From the NCBI GenBank assembly GCA_963699055.1, contig CAVOTA010000002.1, forward strand, positions 496,001 through 560,000: 64,000 nt of DNA, written 5' to 3'. The position numbers and the translations under genes are program-made. This document shows, one piece after another, positions 47,711-55,815 of this stretch. Origin of the DNA: Bog-756 sp963699055 (lineage in GTDB: Bacteria; Actinomycetota; Acidimicrobiia; Acidimicrobiales; RAAP-2). The notes under the pieces were generated by a model. That model saw only the letters and a program-made list of their open reading frames with translations, ran no database searches and was not told where the DNA came from. The number at the start of each line of letters is the position of its first letter. The stretch's first letter is position 1.

Positions 47711-49222
47711 TCAGTGCGGGAACGGCTCCGATGCGGCCGACAGCTCCTCCTCGGCCAGGTGGACCTCGGCCGGGGTGCCCCCGGCACGGGGCGTCGACTT
47801 CTCCAGACCGACCACGGCCACGACGGTGCCGACACCCACCAGGACCGCCCCGATGAGGAACGCCAGCCGGTAGCCGTCGGTCATGGCCACGTCGACGGGA
47901 CGACCCTGGGACTCGAGCGCCCGGGTCCGCCCGGTGGCCACGGCGCTCAGGACGGCCAGGCCGAGGGCGGAGGCCATCTGCATCGACACGTTGACGATGC
48001 CCGAGCCGAGGCCGGCGTCGGTGACCGGCACGTCGGCCATGGCGATCGAGAGCAGCGGGGCGAACGCCGTGCCCGCCCCGAGTCCGATGAGCAGGAACGC
48101 CGGCAGCATCACCGACACGTAGGGCGTGGCGGTCCCGATCGTCGTCAGCAGCAGGAGCCCCACCGTGCCCGCCACCATGCCCGGGATGAGCACCCGCTTG
48201 TCGCCGAAGCGGGTCACGAGCCGGGCGGTGATCCCGGCCGACAGGACGCCCATGGTCACCGACATCGGGAGGAAGGCCAGCCCGGTCTGGACCGGCGTGT
48301 AGCCGAGGACACCCTCGAGGTAGAGCGCTCCGAGGAAGAAGGTGGTGAACATGCCCGTCGCCAGCATCCCCCGGATGACGCTGGACCGGGTCAGGGTGCG
48401 GATGCGCAGGATCCGCAGGGGCATGATCGGGTTGGCCAGCCGGGCCTCCAGGAGGAAGAAGCCCACCAGGAGGGCGACCGACACCCCGCCGGAGGCGAGG
48501 GTGTGGGCCGACAGCCACCCGTACTGGGTGGCGGTGGAGATGGCGTAGATCCCCACCATCAGCGAGACCGTCACCAGGACCGACCCGACCACGTCGACTC
48601 CGGTGCGGATGCCGAGCCCGACGTTCTCCCGGATCAGGATCCGGCCGAATACGAACGTGAACACCCCGATGGGCACGTTGATGAAGAAGATCCAGTGCCA
48701 ACTGAGGGCCTGGGTGAGGATGCCGCCCACCAGCAGGCCGATCGACCCGCCCCCGACGGCCACGAAGATGTAGGCGCTCATCGCCTTCGACCGCTCGGCC
48801 GGCTCGGGGAACTCGGTGACGATGATGGCGATGATGGCCGACGCCGAGAAGGCGCCGCCGATCCCCTGGAAGAAGCGGCCGACCACCAGCATGGCCTGGC
48901 TCTGGGCCACCCCGCAGGCGACCGAGGACAGCGTGAACAGGACGATCCCGGACAGGAAGACCTTGCGGCGTCCCACCAGGTCGCCGAGCCGCCCGGCCAT
49001 GAGCAGGAAACTGCCGAAGCTGATGAGGAAGGCCGTGACCACCCACGTCAGACCCGACGGGGTGAAGTGCAGGTCCTTCTGGATGTCCGGCAGCGCCACG
49101 TTCACGATCGACGAATCGAGGGCGTTCATGAACATGGCCAGGCACACGACGACCAGCGCCCACCAGCGCACCCGAGCGCTCCTGGGCGCGTCGACACCGG
49201 CGTGCGAGGTGCCGGTGGCCAT
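47711..49222 (-). CDS. MFS drug exporter, DHA2 (EmrB/QacA) family
   Basis: A 503-residue membrane protein with 14 predicted membrane segments. Family signatures are CLAMFMNALDSSIVNVALPD (motif D1), LMAGRLGDLVGRRKVFL (motif A), VGRFFQGIGGAFSASAIIAI (motif B region) and SIGLLVGGILTQALSWHWIF (motif C), then FFINVPIGVFTFVFG. These are proton-driven multidrug exporters. The ATG at 49222 gives the expected short cytoplasmic start. It is alone on its strand; the plus-strand secreted hydrolase starts 91 bases away divergently. No regulator is adjacent. Confidence 0.92.
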   Translation of the reverse strand: MATGTSHAGVDAPRSARVRWWALVVVCLAMFMNALDSSIVNVALPDIQKDLHFTPSGLTWVVTAFLISFGSFLLMAGRLGDLVGRRKVFLSGIVLFTLSSVACGVAQSQAMLVVGRFFQGIGGAFSASAIIAIIVTEFPEPAERSKAMSAYIFVAVGGGSIGLLVGGILTQALSWHWIFFINVPIGVFTFVFGRILIRENVGLGIRTGVDVVGSVLVTVSLMVGIYAISTATQYGWLSAHTLASGGVSVALLVGFFLLEARLANPIMPLRILRIRTLTRSSVIRGMLATGMFTTFFLGALYLEGVLGYTPVQTGLAFLPMSVTMGVLSAGITARLVTRFGDKRVLIPGMVAGTVGLLLLTTIGTATPYVSVMLPAFLLIGLGAGTAFAPLLSIAMADVPVTDAGLGSGIVNVSMQMASALGLAVLSAVATGRTRALESQGRPVDVAMTDGYRLAFLIGAVLVGVGTVVAVVGLEKSTPRAGGTPAEVHLAEEELSAASEPFPH

Positions 49223-49313
49223 GCCACCACTCTACGGGGGCCCTCCGGATGCCGGTCGCGGCGGCGCGGGCGCGTCCTTGCCGCGTCCGTTGCCGGAGTG
49301 AGACACTCCGCTC

Positions 49314-50993
49314 ATGACTCCCGTCGGATCCCGCCCGTCCCGTCGCGTCCGTCGTCCGCTCCCGGTCGCCCTGGCGGCGCTGGCCCTCGTCGCCACCCTG
49401 GCCGGTTGCTCGTCCTCCTCCACGGCCGCCACGACCGCGTCGTCGACCACGACCGGGTCCGGACCGTCGACCACCTCGTGTCACCGACCGGTCGTCACCG
49501 TCCACGCCGTCCCGGTCCCCGGGGTCCCGACCGACTGGGACATGACCTCCTTCGACGGCACCATCATCCGGGTGCACTGGTTCCCGGTGTCCGTCTACCG
49601 ACCCCACGCCACCCCGGGGCCCCATCCCACGGTCCTGATGGGTCCGGGCTGGAGCCTGTCGGGCGACACCGACGTCACCGGGCAGGGCATCCTCGGCGGG
49701 GTGCCGATCAAGGACCTGCTCGACGCCGGGTACAACGTGGCGACCTGGGACCCACGGGGCTTCGGCGGCTCGGGCGGACTGGCCGAGGTCGACAGCCCGT
49801 CGTACGAGGCCCGCGACGTGAGCACGCTCATCAGCTGGGTGGCGGCCCAGCCCGGCGTGCAGCTCGACGCTCCCGGCGACCCCCGCATGGGCATGGTGGG
49901 CGGATCGTACGGCGGCGGCATCCAACTGGTCACGGCGGCCACCGACTGCCGGGTCGACGCCATCGTGCCGACCATCGCCTGGAACTCGCTGGCCACCAGC
50001 CTCGACAAGGCGGGCACCTACAAGGCGGGCTGGGCCGGGATCCTCACCTCGTCGGCCTCCACCGACCACCTCGACCCGGTGATCACCGGGGCGGCCGCCT
50101 CCGGTCAGTCGACCGGGACCATCTCCCCCTCCGAACTGGCCTGGTTCACCGCCCGGGGACCCGCCCCCCTCGTCCACCGGATCACCGCCCCCACCCTGTT
50201 CGTCCAGGGCACGGTGGACACCCTGTTCCCGCTCCAAGAGGCGGTCGACAACTACGACATCCTGCGGGCGACGGGTACCCGGACGTCCATGCTGTGGTTC
50301 TGCGGCGGCCACGGCGTCTGCCTCACGGACCCCGGCGACACGGCCGCTCCCGAGCAGGCCACCCTGGCGTGGCTCGCCCGCTACGTACAGCGCGACACGT
50401 CGGTCGACACCGGTCCGGGCTTCACCTTCGTCGACCAGAACGGGACCACCTACTCGGCGCCCGCCTATCCGCTGCCCGACACCCTGCCGTTCGCCGGGTC
50501 GGGGTCGGGCACCCTGCCGCTGGTGTCGACGGGTGGCTCCGGGCCGGTCACCTCGGTCCCCGCCGGCCAGGAGCTGGGGTCCCTGGTGGCACCGGTCACC
50601 CCGGCTCCGGCCACCACGGCCGTCGACGTGCCGATCGCCTTCCCCCGGTCCGGGGTGATCGTGGGGGCGCCCCGCCTCACCCTCGCCTACTCGGGGACCG
50701 TGCCGGCCCACTCGCGGCCGACCCGGGTCTTCGCCCAGCTCGTCGACACCTCCACCGGGCTCGTACTCGGGAACCAGGTGACGCCGGTCCCGGTGACGCT
50801 CGACGGCCACCCCCACACGGTGACGCTGCCGCTGGAGATCGTGGCCTACACGGCCGAGCCGACCAGCCACGTGGAACTGCAGCTGGTCGCCACCACCGTG
50901 GCCTATGCCACGCCCCAGCTCGGCGGCTCGGTCACCTTCTCGACGGTCCGGGTCACCCTGCCGGTGGCGGCCACCCTCACCCCGAAGGGGTGA
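49314..50993 (+). CDS. CocE/NonD-type secreted alpha/beta hydrolase lipoprotein
   Basis: A 559-residue exported hydrolase. A lipoprotein signal (ALAALALVATLAGCSSSS, lipobox LAGC) is followed by a Thr/Ser-rich linker and an X-Pro dipeptidyl peptidase/CocE-like catalytic domain: GYNVATWDPRGFGGSGG, nucleophile GGSYGGGIQLV, Asp in VQGTVDTLFPLQEAVDNYD and His in CGGHGVC. The C-terminal third is beta-rich (LTLAYSGTVPAHSRPTRVFA), matching the jelly-roll domain of this family. It would hydrolyse esters or peptides at the cell surface. ATG at 49314. Confidence 0.87.
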   Translation: MTPVGSRPSRRVRRPLPVALAALALVATLAGCSSSSTAATTASSTTTGSGPSTTSCHRPVVTVHAVPVPGVPTDWDMTSFDGTIIRVHWFPVSVYRPHATPGPHPTVLMGPGWSLSGDTDVTGQGILGGVPIKDLLDAGYNVATWDPRGFGGSGGLAEVDSPSYEARDVSTLISWVAAQPGVQLDAPGDPRMGMVGGSYGGGIQLVTAATDCRVDAIVPTIAWNSLATSLDKAGTYKAGWAGILTSSASTDHLDPVITGAAASGQSTGTISPSELAWFTARGPAPLVHRITAPTLFVQGTVDTLFPLQEAVDNYDILRATGTRTSMLWFCGGHGVCLTDPGDTAAPEQATLAWLARYVQRDTSVDTGPGFTFVDQNGTTYSAPAYPLPDTLPFAGSGSGTLPLVSTGGSGPVTSVPAGQELGSLVAPVTPAPATTAVDVPIAFPRSGVIVGAPRLTLAYSGTVPAHSRPTRVFAQLVDTSTGLVLGNQVTPVPVTLDGHPHTVTLPLEIVAYTAEPTSHVELQLVATTVAYATPQLGGSVTFSTVRVTLPVAATLTPKG

Positions 50994-51025
50994 GCCGCAC
51001 GGGCGCCGCCCGGGCCGGAGGGCCC

Positions 51026-51068
51026 GTCGGGGCCCGGTGGGGAGTCGGTCGGGGCCCGGTGGGGAGTC
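51026..51068 (+). repeat. Short tandem repeat, 2 x 21 bp
   Basis: A 21-base GC-rich unit occurs at 51026-51046 and again at 51048-51068. It lies between the convergent hydrolase genes; the second copy reaches the stop codon of the minus-strand gene. Confidence 0.8.
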
Positions 51069-51855
51069 AGTCGGGCAGGCCGTCCAGGAACGCCAGGACC
51101 GCCTCGTTGACCGGCCCCGGGTGGGTCATGTTGGCGGCGTGGGTGCCGCCTTCGACCGTCACCACCCCGGCACACCCGGACAGTCCCGCGGCCAGGGCCT
51201 CCGCCTTGTCCATGGTGATGGCCACGTCGGCGGTCCCGTGCACGACGAGCGCCGGGGCCGTGATCTCCCCCAGCCGGTCGGCGATGCTCTCGCGCTCCAG
51301 GAGGGTGTCGCCCGGACGGGCCAGCACCTCCTTGGGTCGGGCCTTCCACCGGGCGATCCACACCGCACCCAGGTCGGGATCGCCGATGATGAGCGACGCC
51401 GAGATCTCGGCCACCTCGTCGGAGGGACCGTTGGCCACCCAGTCGTCGATCATCCCGCGGTAGAGCGGCACGGCATCGGGGTCCTCCGTCCCGGCCTGGG
51501 TGTCGAGCAGCACCAGCGCCCGCACCCGCTCGGGGGCCAGCAGCGCCGCCCGCAGCCCGATGAATCCGCCCTGGGACATCCCGCCGAGCACGGCCCGGTC
51601 GATCCCCAGGTGGTCCAGCAGTCCGAGGCAGTCGGCCGCCGAGTCCCAGTAGGTGAACGGTCCCCCGTCGTAGAGGGTGTCGCCGAAGCCCCGTTCGTCC
51701 CAGGTGATCACCCGGTACCGGTCGCGGAGGGCGGCGACCTGGTCGGCGAACATCGTGCGGTCCATGAGGAACCCGTGGGCCAGCACCACCGGCGGCCCGT
51801 CGCCCCCGGTGTCGTCGTAGGCGATCGTGGCCCCGTTCACCTCGGCTGTCGCCAC
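51067..51855 (-). CDS. Alpha/beta hydrolase
   Basis: A 262-residue alpha/beta hydrolase. Motifs: VLAHGFLMDRTMFADQV (oxyanion region), TWDERGFGDT, nucleophile elbow GGMSQGGFIG, acid in HGTADVAITMDKAEAL, and His in EGGTHAANMTHP. The family includes epoxide hydrolases, lactonases and esterases; MSQGG with a Met and Gln is common in actinobacterial esterases. ATG at 51855. It stands alone between the convergent CocE-like gene and the DUF2630 gene. Confidence 0.9.
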   Translation of the reverse strand: MATAEVNGATIAYDDTGGDGPPVVLAHGFLMDRTMFADQVAALRDRYRVITWDERGFGDTLYDGGPFTYWDSAADCLGLLDHLGIDRAVLGGMSQGGFIGLRAALLAPERVRALVLLDTQAGTEDPDAVPLYRGMIDDWVANGPSDEVAEISASLIIGDPDLGAVWIARWKARPKEVLARPGDTLLERESIADRLGEITAPALVVHGTADVAITMDKAEALAAGLSGCAGVVTVEGGTHAANMTHPGPVNEAVLAFLDGLPD

Positions 51856-51945
51856 GTGCGTCCTCCCCGGTAGCGAGCCGGGCGGGAGTGCGCGCCGGCC
51901 GTGGGCCGGAGTGTAGGGCCGCCGGGCGGACGGTGCCCGCGACCC

Positions 51946-52188
51946 CTACTGCTGGTATCCCTCCACGGTTCCCACGTCACGGGGGGCCGCCCGGGCCGGG
52001 TCCTTGCCGGCGTCGCGGAGTGCCCGGCGCTGGCGCATGAGGTCCCACAGCTGGTCGAGGGTCAGCTCGATCTCGTGGAGCCGGGCGTGGTCCCGGTCGG
52101 ACAGCCCGTCACCGACGTGGGACTCCTCGAGCCGGCGCTCCTCCGCGGTCAGCTCGTGGATTCGGGTGATGAGGTCCTCGTCGGCCAT
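51946..52188 (-). CDS. DUF2630 family protein
   Basis: An 80-residue acidic helical protein that matches DUF2630: IHELTAEERRLEE, RLHEIELTLDQLWDLMRQRR, and the conserved C-terminus VGTVEGYQQ. The family is small and largely actinobacterial; its function is unknown. The ATG at 52188 follows GAAGGAGCAGCC. It lies between two minus-strand genes with gaps of 82-90 bases. Confidence 0.88.
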   Translation of the reverse strand: MADEDLITRIHELTAEERRLEESHVGDGLSDRDHARLHEIELTLDQLWDLMRQRRALRDAGKDPARAAPRDVGTVEGYQQ

Positions 52189-52270
52189 GGCTGCTCCTTC
52201 CCTCGGCGGGTCACCCCGAGGCTAGGGCGCACGGGTCACGGGCGCCCCGGGTACGTCGCCCCGGCGGGAG

Positions 52271-53422
52271 CTAGCGCGGCGCCCGGGGCAGGCCGAGCCC
52301 GAGCCAGGAGATGATGTCCCGCTGGATCTCGTTGGTGCCCCCTCCGAAGGTGAAGATCGTCTGGGCCCGGGCCCGGTGCTCGAGCCGGCCCCCGAGGACG
52401 GCGGCGGGCGAGCCCTCGGCCAGGTAGCCGGCCTGGCCCACGATCTCGCCCAGGACCCGGTAGGCCTCCAGGGCGAACTCGCTGCCGTAGACCTTGGTGG
52501 CCGAGGCGTCGGCCGGGTTGAGGCCCTTGTCGGCGGCCCACGCCACCTTCCAGTTGATGAGTTTCAGGTACTCGGCCCGGGCCCACAGGCGGGCCAGCTG
52601 CACCTGGACCCACTCCTGGTCGATCACCCGGCGGCCGTCGGCCAGGCGCTCCTCCTGGGCCCAGGCCCGGACGTCGGACAGGTCGCGGAGGATGCCCGAC
52701 ACCGGGCAGATGGCCACCCGTTCGAAGTTGAGCTGGTTGGTGATCAGCCTCCACCCGCCGTTCTCCTCGCCGACCAGGTTGGCGGCGGGCACCCGCACGT
52801 CGTCGTAGAAGGTCGAGCTGGTGAACTCGCCGGCGACGGTGGGGAGCGGCGTCCAGCTGAACCCGGCGGCGTCGGTCGGCACGATGAACACCGAGAGACC
52901 CTTGTGCTTGGGGACGTCCGGGTCCGTGCGGGCCGCCAGCCATACGTAGTCGGCGTACTGGATGGCGCTCGTGTAGAGCTTCTCCCCGGTGATGACGTAC
53001 TCGTCGCCGTCGCGGACCGCCCGGGTCCGCAACGACGCCAGGTCGGTCCCGGCCGTCGGCTCGGTGTAGCCGATCGAGAAGTGGACGCGCCCACGGAGGA
53101 TGTCGGGCAGGAAGCGCTCCCGCTGCTCGTCGGTACCGAGCTGCATGATGGCGGGGCCCACGCTGTTGAGCGTGAGCAACGGGAGCGGCACACCCGCCCA
53201 GTGGGACTCCTCGACGAAGATCATCTGGTCGACAGGGCCGCGCCCGTGGCCGCCGAACTCGACGGGCCAGCCGATGCCGAGCCATCCGTCGTCCCCCATG
53301 CGGCGGATGGTCTCGACGTAGTCGGGACGGCCGCCGTCGGGACCCGGGGTGGCCAGTCCGGCGAAGTACCCCCGGAGTTCGGCCTGCAACGCCAGCTGCT
53401 CGTCGGTCAGCGCCAGGTGCAC
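52271..53422 (-). CDS. Acyl-CoA dehydrogenase
   Basis: A 383-residue FAD-dependent acyl-CoA dehydrogenase. Family signatures include SIGYTEPTAGTDLASLRTRA (substrate and FAD contact), YVITGEKLYTSAIQYADYVW, VRVPAANLVGEENGGWRLIT, and the C-terminal IFTFGGGTNEIQRDIISW. Mycobacterial FadE proteins in steroid and branched-chain breakdown look alike. ATG at 53422. It is divergent from an SDR gene starting at 53483, with a 60-base shared control region. Confidence 0.92.
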   Translation of the reverse strand: MHLALTDEQLALQAELRGYFAGLATPGPDGGRPDYVETIRRMGDDGWLGIGWPVEFGGHGRGPVDQMIFVEESHWAGVPLPLLTLNSVGPAIMQLGTDEQRERFLPDILRGRVHFSIGYTEPTAGTDLASLRTRAVRDGDEYVITGEKLYTSAIQYADYVWLAARTDPDVPKHKGLSVFIVPTDAAGFSWTPLPTVAGEFTSSTFYDDVRVPAANLVGEENGGWRLITNQLNFERVAICPVSGILRDLSDVRAWAQEERLADGRRVIDQEWVQVQLARLWARAEYLKLINWKVAWAADKGLNPADASATKVYGSEFALEAYRVLGEIVGQAGYLAEGSPAAVLGGRLEHRARAQTIFTFGGGTNEIQRDIISWLGLGLPRAPR

Positions 53423-53482
53423 GTCGGGTCTCCCATGGACCGGACGTTACCAACGGCACCGGTGTGGGGTACCGTCCCCGCC

Positions 53483-54277
53483 ATGACCGACGCCCCCGCC
53501 CCCACTCCTCCCGACGTCCTCTTCGACGTCTCCGCCAAGACCGTCGTCGTGACCGGTGGCTCCCGCGGCATCGGCCGGATGATCGCCGGAGGCTTCGTGG
53601 CCGCCGGCGCCGACGTGGTGATCGCCTCACGCAAGGCGGACGCCGTGGCCGAGGCCGTGGCGGAACTGTCCGCCTTCGGGAGGTGCTCGGGAGTGGCCGC
53701 CGACCTGTCCACCGAGGAGGGCGCCCGGGTCTTCGCCGAGGCGGTGGCGGCCGACCGCGACCGGGTCCACGTCCTCGTCAACAACGCCGGAGCCACCTGG
53801 GGCGCCCCGCTGGTCGACCACGACACCGCGTCGTGGGAGCGGGTGCTCGACCTCAACGTGCAGGGCGTCTTCCACACCACCAAGTTCTTCCTGCCCCTGC
53901 TCGAGGCCGCCTCCACCCCCGACGACCCGGCCCGGGTGATCAACATCGGCTCGATCGACGGCATCCACGTGCCGGTGCTCGAGTCGTACTCGTACTCGTC
54001 GTCGAAGGCAGCCGTGCACCAGCTCACCCGCCACCTCGCCCGCCACCTGGCACCGGGGATCACCGTCAACGCCGTGGCACCCGGTCCGTTCGAGTCGAAG
54101 ATGATGGCGGCCACCCTCGAGGCGTTCGGCGACCAGATCGCCTCCTCGGCGCCCCTGCGCCGGATCGGGCGGCCCGACGACATGGCGGGCGTGGCGCTGT
54201 TCCTCGCCTCACGGGCCGGCTCCTACCTGACCGGCGCCGTCATCCCGGTCGACGGGGGCATCGCCACCGTCGGCTGA
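53483..54277 (+). CDS. Short-chain dehydrogenase/reductase (3-oxoacyl-reductase-like)
   Basis: A 264-residue SDR: TGGSRGIGRMIAGGF (NADP-type with a basic Arg in IASRKADAV), VLVNNAGATWG, catalytic Ser in INIGSIDG, Tyr and Lys in SYSYSSSKAAVHQLTRHL, and VNAVAPGPFESKM. C-terminal LFLASRAGSYLTGAVIPVDG is the classical FabG-like ending. The ATG at 53483 is the first Met of the homologous region. It is divergent from the acyl-CoA dehydrogenase; the pair suggests fatty-acid-like or side-chain degradation. Confidence 0.92.
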   Translation: MTDAPAPTPPDVLFDVSAKTVVVTGGSRGIGRMIAGGFVAAGADVVIASRKADAVAEAVAELSAFGRCSGVAADLSTEEGARVFAEAVAADRDRVHVLVNNAGATWGAPLVDHDTASWERVLDLNVQGVFHTTKFFLPLLEAASTPDDPARVINIGSIDGIHVPVLESYSYSSSKAAVHQLTRHLARHLAPGITVNAVAPGPFESKMMAATLEAFGDQIASSAPLRRIGRPDDMAGVALFLASRAGSYLTGAVIPVDGGIATVG

Positions 54278-54407
54278 CCCCCGGGGACCGGCCCAGGGCC
54301 GGCCCGACCACGACCGGGCCGGAAATCGCTCAACCGGCGACCCGATCGGCCCGATACCACCTCCAGGCGTGACCAGGGTGGTCACCGTCGCGTCCGGAGG
54401 TCGGAAG

Positions 54408-55658
54408 ATGCGCAGCGCGAGGAGCAAGGGGCGGGGACTCGCCGCACTGGTCGTGTCCGGCCTGGTCGCCGGGCTGGCTGCCGGGCTGGCACTGGGAGCG
54501 GCGTGGTCCCCGACGGCCGGGGCCGCCACCGTCGCCCACGGCACGATGCCGTCGTCGCAGTCCAACGCCTTCTGGCTGGTCACCCCGGCCGGCAGCGTCG
54601 AAGCCTACGGGGTGCCCGACTACGGCGCCCCCGCCGGTCCCCTCAACCAGCCGGTGGTCGCCGCCACCCCGACCGTCGACCGGCTGGGCTACTGGCTGGT
54701 GGCGAGCGACGGTGGGGTCTTCGCCTACGGGGACGCCCACTTCTACGGGTCGACCGGGGCCATCCACCTGAACCGCCCGATCGTGGGCATCACCCACACC
54801 GCCGACGACCGCGGCTACTGGATGGTCGCATCGGACGGAGGGATCTTCTCCTACGGCGACGCCCGCTTCTTCGGGTCGACGGGGAGCCTGGTGCTCAACA
54901 AGCCCATCGTCGGGATGGCCCGCACCGCGGACGGTGGGGGCTACTGGCTGGTCGCCTCGGACGGTGGCGTGTTCTCCTTCGGCGATGCCGCCTTCCACGG
55001 GTCGACCGGGAGCCTCACCCTCGACCAGCCCATCGTCGGGATGGCCCCGACCCCCGACGGCGGTGGGTACTGGCTCGTGGCCGGCGACGGCGGTGTGTTC
55101 GCCTTCGGCGACGCCCGCTTCTACGGTTCGGCGTCCGGTACGACCGGTGAGCCCATCGAGCAGGTGTACTCGACGGCCGACGGCCGGGGCTACTGGATCG
55201 TGGCCCAGAGCGGAACGGCCGAGGCCTTCGGTGACGCCACCGCGGCGACGCTGCCCCCCGAGACCCTGGTGTTCCGCCCGGTCACCCCGGGTGACAAGGC
55301 CGTCACGTTCGCCTTCGCCCAGGTGGGCAAGCCCTACATCTGGGGCGGCAACGGCCCGGTGGGCTACGACTGCTCCGGCCTGGCGCTGGCGTCGTGGACC
55401 CAGGGGGCCGGCATCGGCTTCGCCCGGGTGGCCGACGACCAGTACCACACGGCCGGCACGCCGGTGGCGATGAACCAGCTGCAGGCGGGTGACCTGGTCT
55501 TCTGGGGGACCGACCTCACCGACTGGACGACCGTGTACCACACCGCCATCTACGTCGGTGGCAACTGGATCGTCGAGTCGACCGGCAACCACGTCCAGCT
55601 GAACGGCATCGACCAGTGGGGACTCGACCAGCTGATGCCCAACGGCCGACGGCCCTGA
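54408..55658 (+). CDS. Secreted NlpC/P60 peptidase with GYWLV repeats
   Basis: A 416-residue exported protein. Signal peptide (GLAALVVSGLVAGLAAGLAL, cleavage near TAGAAT), then about six repeats of the GYWLVASDGGVFAYGDAHFY type (residues about 60-270), and a C-terminal NlpC/P60 cysteine peptidase domain: catalytic Cys in VGYDCSGLALASWTQG and His in TTVYHTAIYVGGNWIVES. It probably cleaves peptidoglycan stem peptides, with the repeats binding the wall. ATG at 54408 is chosen because GGAGG precedes it by seven bases; GTG at 54369 is less likely. It uses the same repeat module as surface protein C. Confidence 0.88.
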   Translation: MRSARSKGRGLAALVVSGLVAGLAAGLALGAAWSPTAGAATVAHGTMPSSQSNAFWLVTPAGSVEAYGVPDYGAPAGPLNQPVVAATPTVDRLGYWLVASDGGVFAYGDAHFYGSTGAIHLNRPIVGITHTADDRGYWMVASDGGIFSYGDARFFGSTGSLVLNKPIVGMARTADGGGYWLVASDGGVFSFGDAAFHGSTGSLTLDQPIVGMAPTPDGGGYWLVAGDGGVFAFGDARFYGSASGTTGEPIEQVYSTADGRGYWIVAQSGTAEAFGDATAATLPPETLVFRPVTPGDKAVTFAFAQVGKPYIWGGNGPVGYDCSGLALASWTQGAGIGFARVADDQYHTAGTPVAMNQLQAGDLVFWGTDLTDWTTVYHTAIYVGGNWIVESTGNHVQLNGIDQWGLDQLMPNGRRP

Positions 55659-55680
55659 CCGGTCCTGCCGACGCCTGACC

Positions 55681-55815
55681 GGACCCGCGCCGGGCCCCTC
55701 ACGCCGGGGACCCGCGCCGGGCCCCTCACGCCGGGGACCCGCGCCGGCCCCGTCACACCGGGGACCTGCGCCGGGCCCCTCACACCGGGGACCCGCGCCG
55801 GGCCCCTCACACCGG
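55681..55815 (-). repeat. Minisatellite, five 27-bp tandem units
   Basis: Five consecutive 27-base units start at 55681, 55708, 55735, 55762 and 55789. They differ by only a few substitutions. The last unit overlaps the final codons and stop of the GGDEF-EAL gene, so the repeat seems to have grown out of that gene end into the space before the convergent NlpC/P60 gene. Confidence 0.92.

Noticed and set aside
47681..51463. A 1,260-codon plus-strand frame and a 1,099-codon minus-strand frame (47571-50870) across the MFS and CocE-like genes
   Set aside because: Both are out of frame with clearly conserved genes and have repetitive, low-complexity products. No family motif is seen.
54278..54407. 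Cyclic di-AMP riboswitch before the NlpC/P60 gene
   Set aside because: These often precede wall hydrolases in actinobacteria, but I could not find the conserved core in the 130-base leader.
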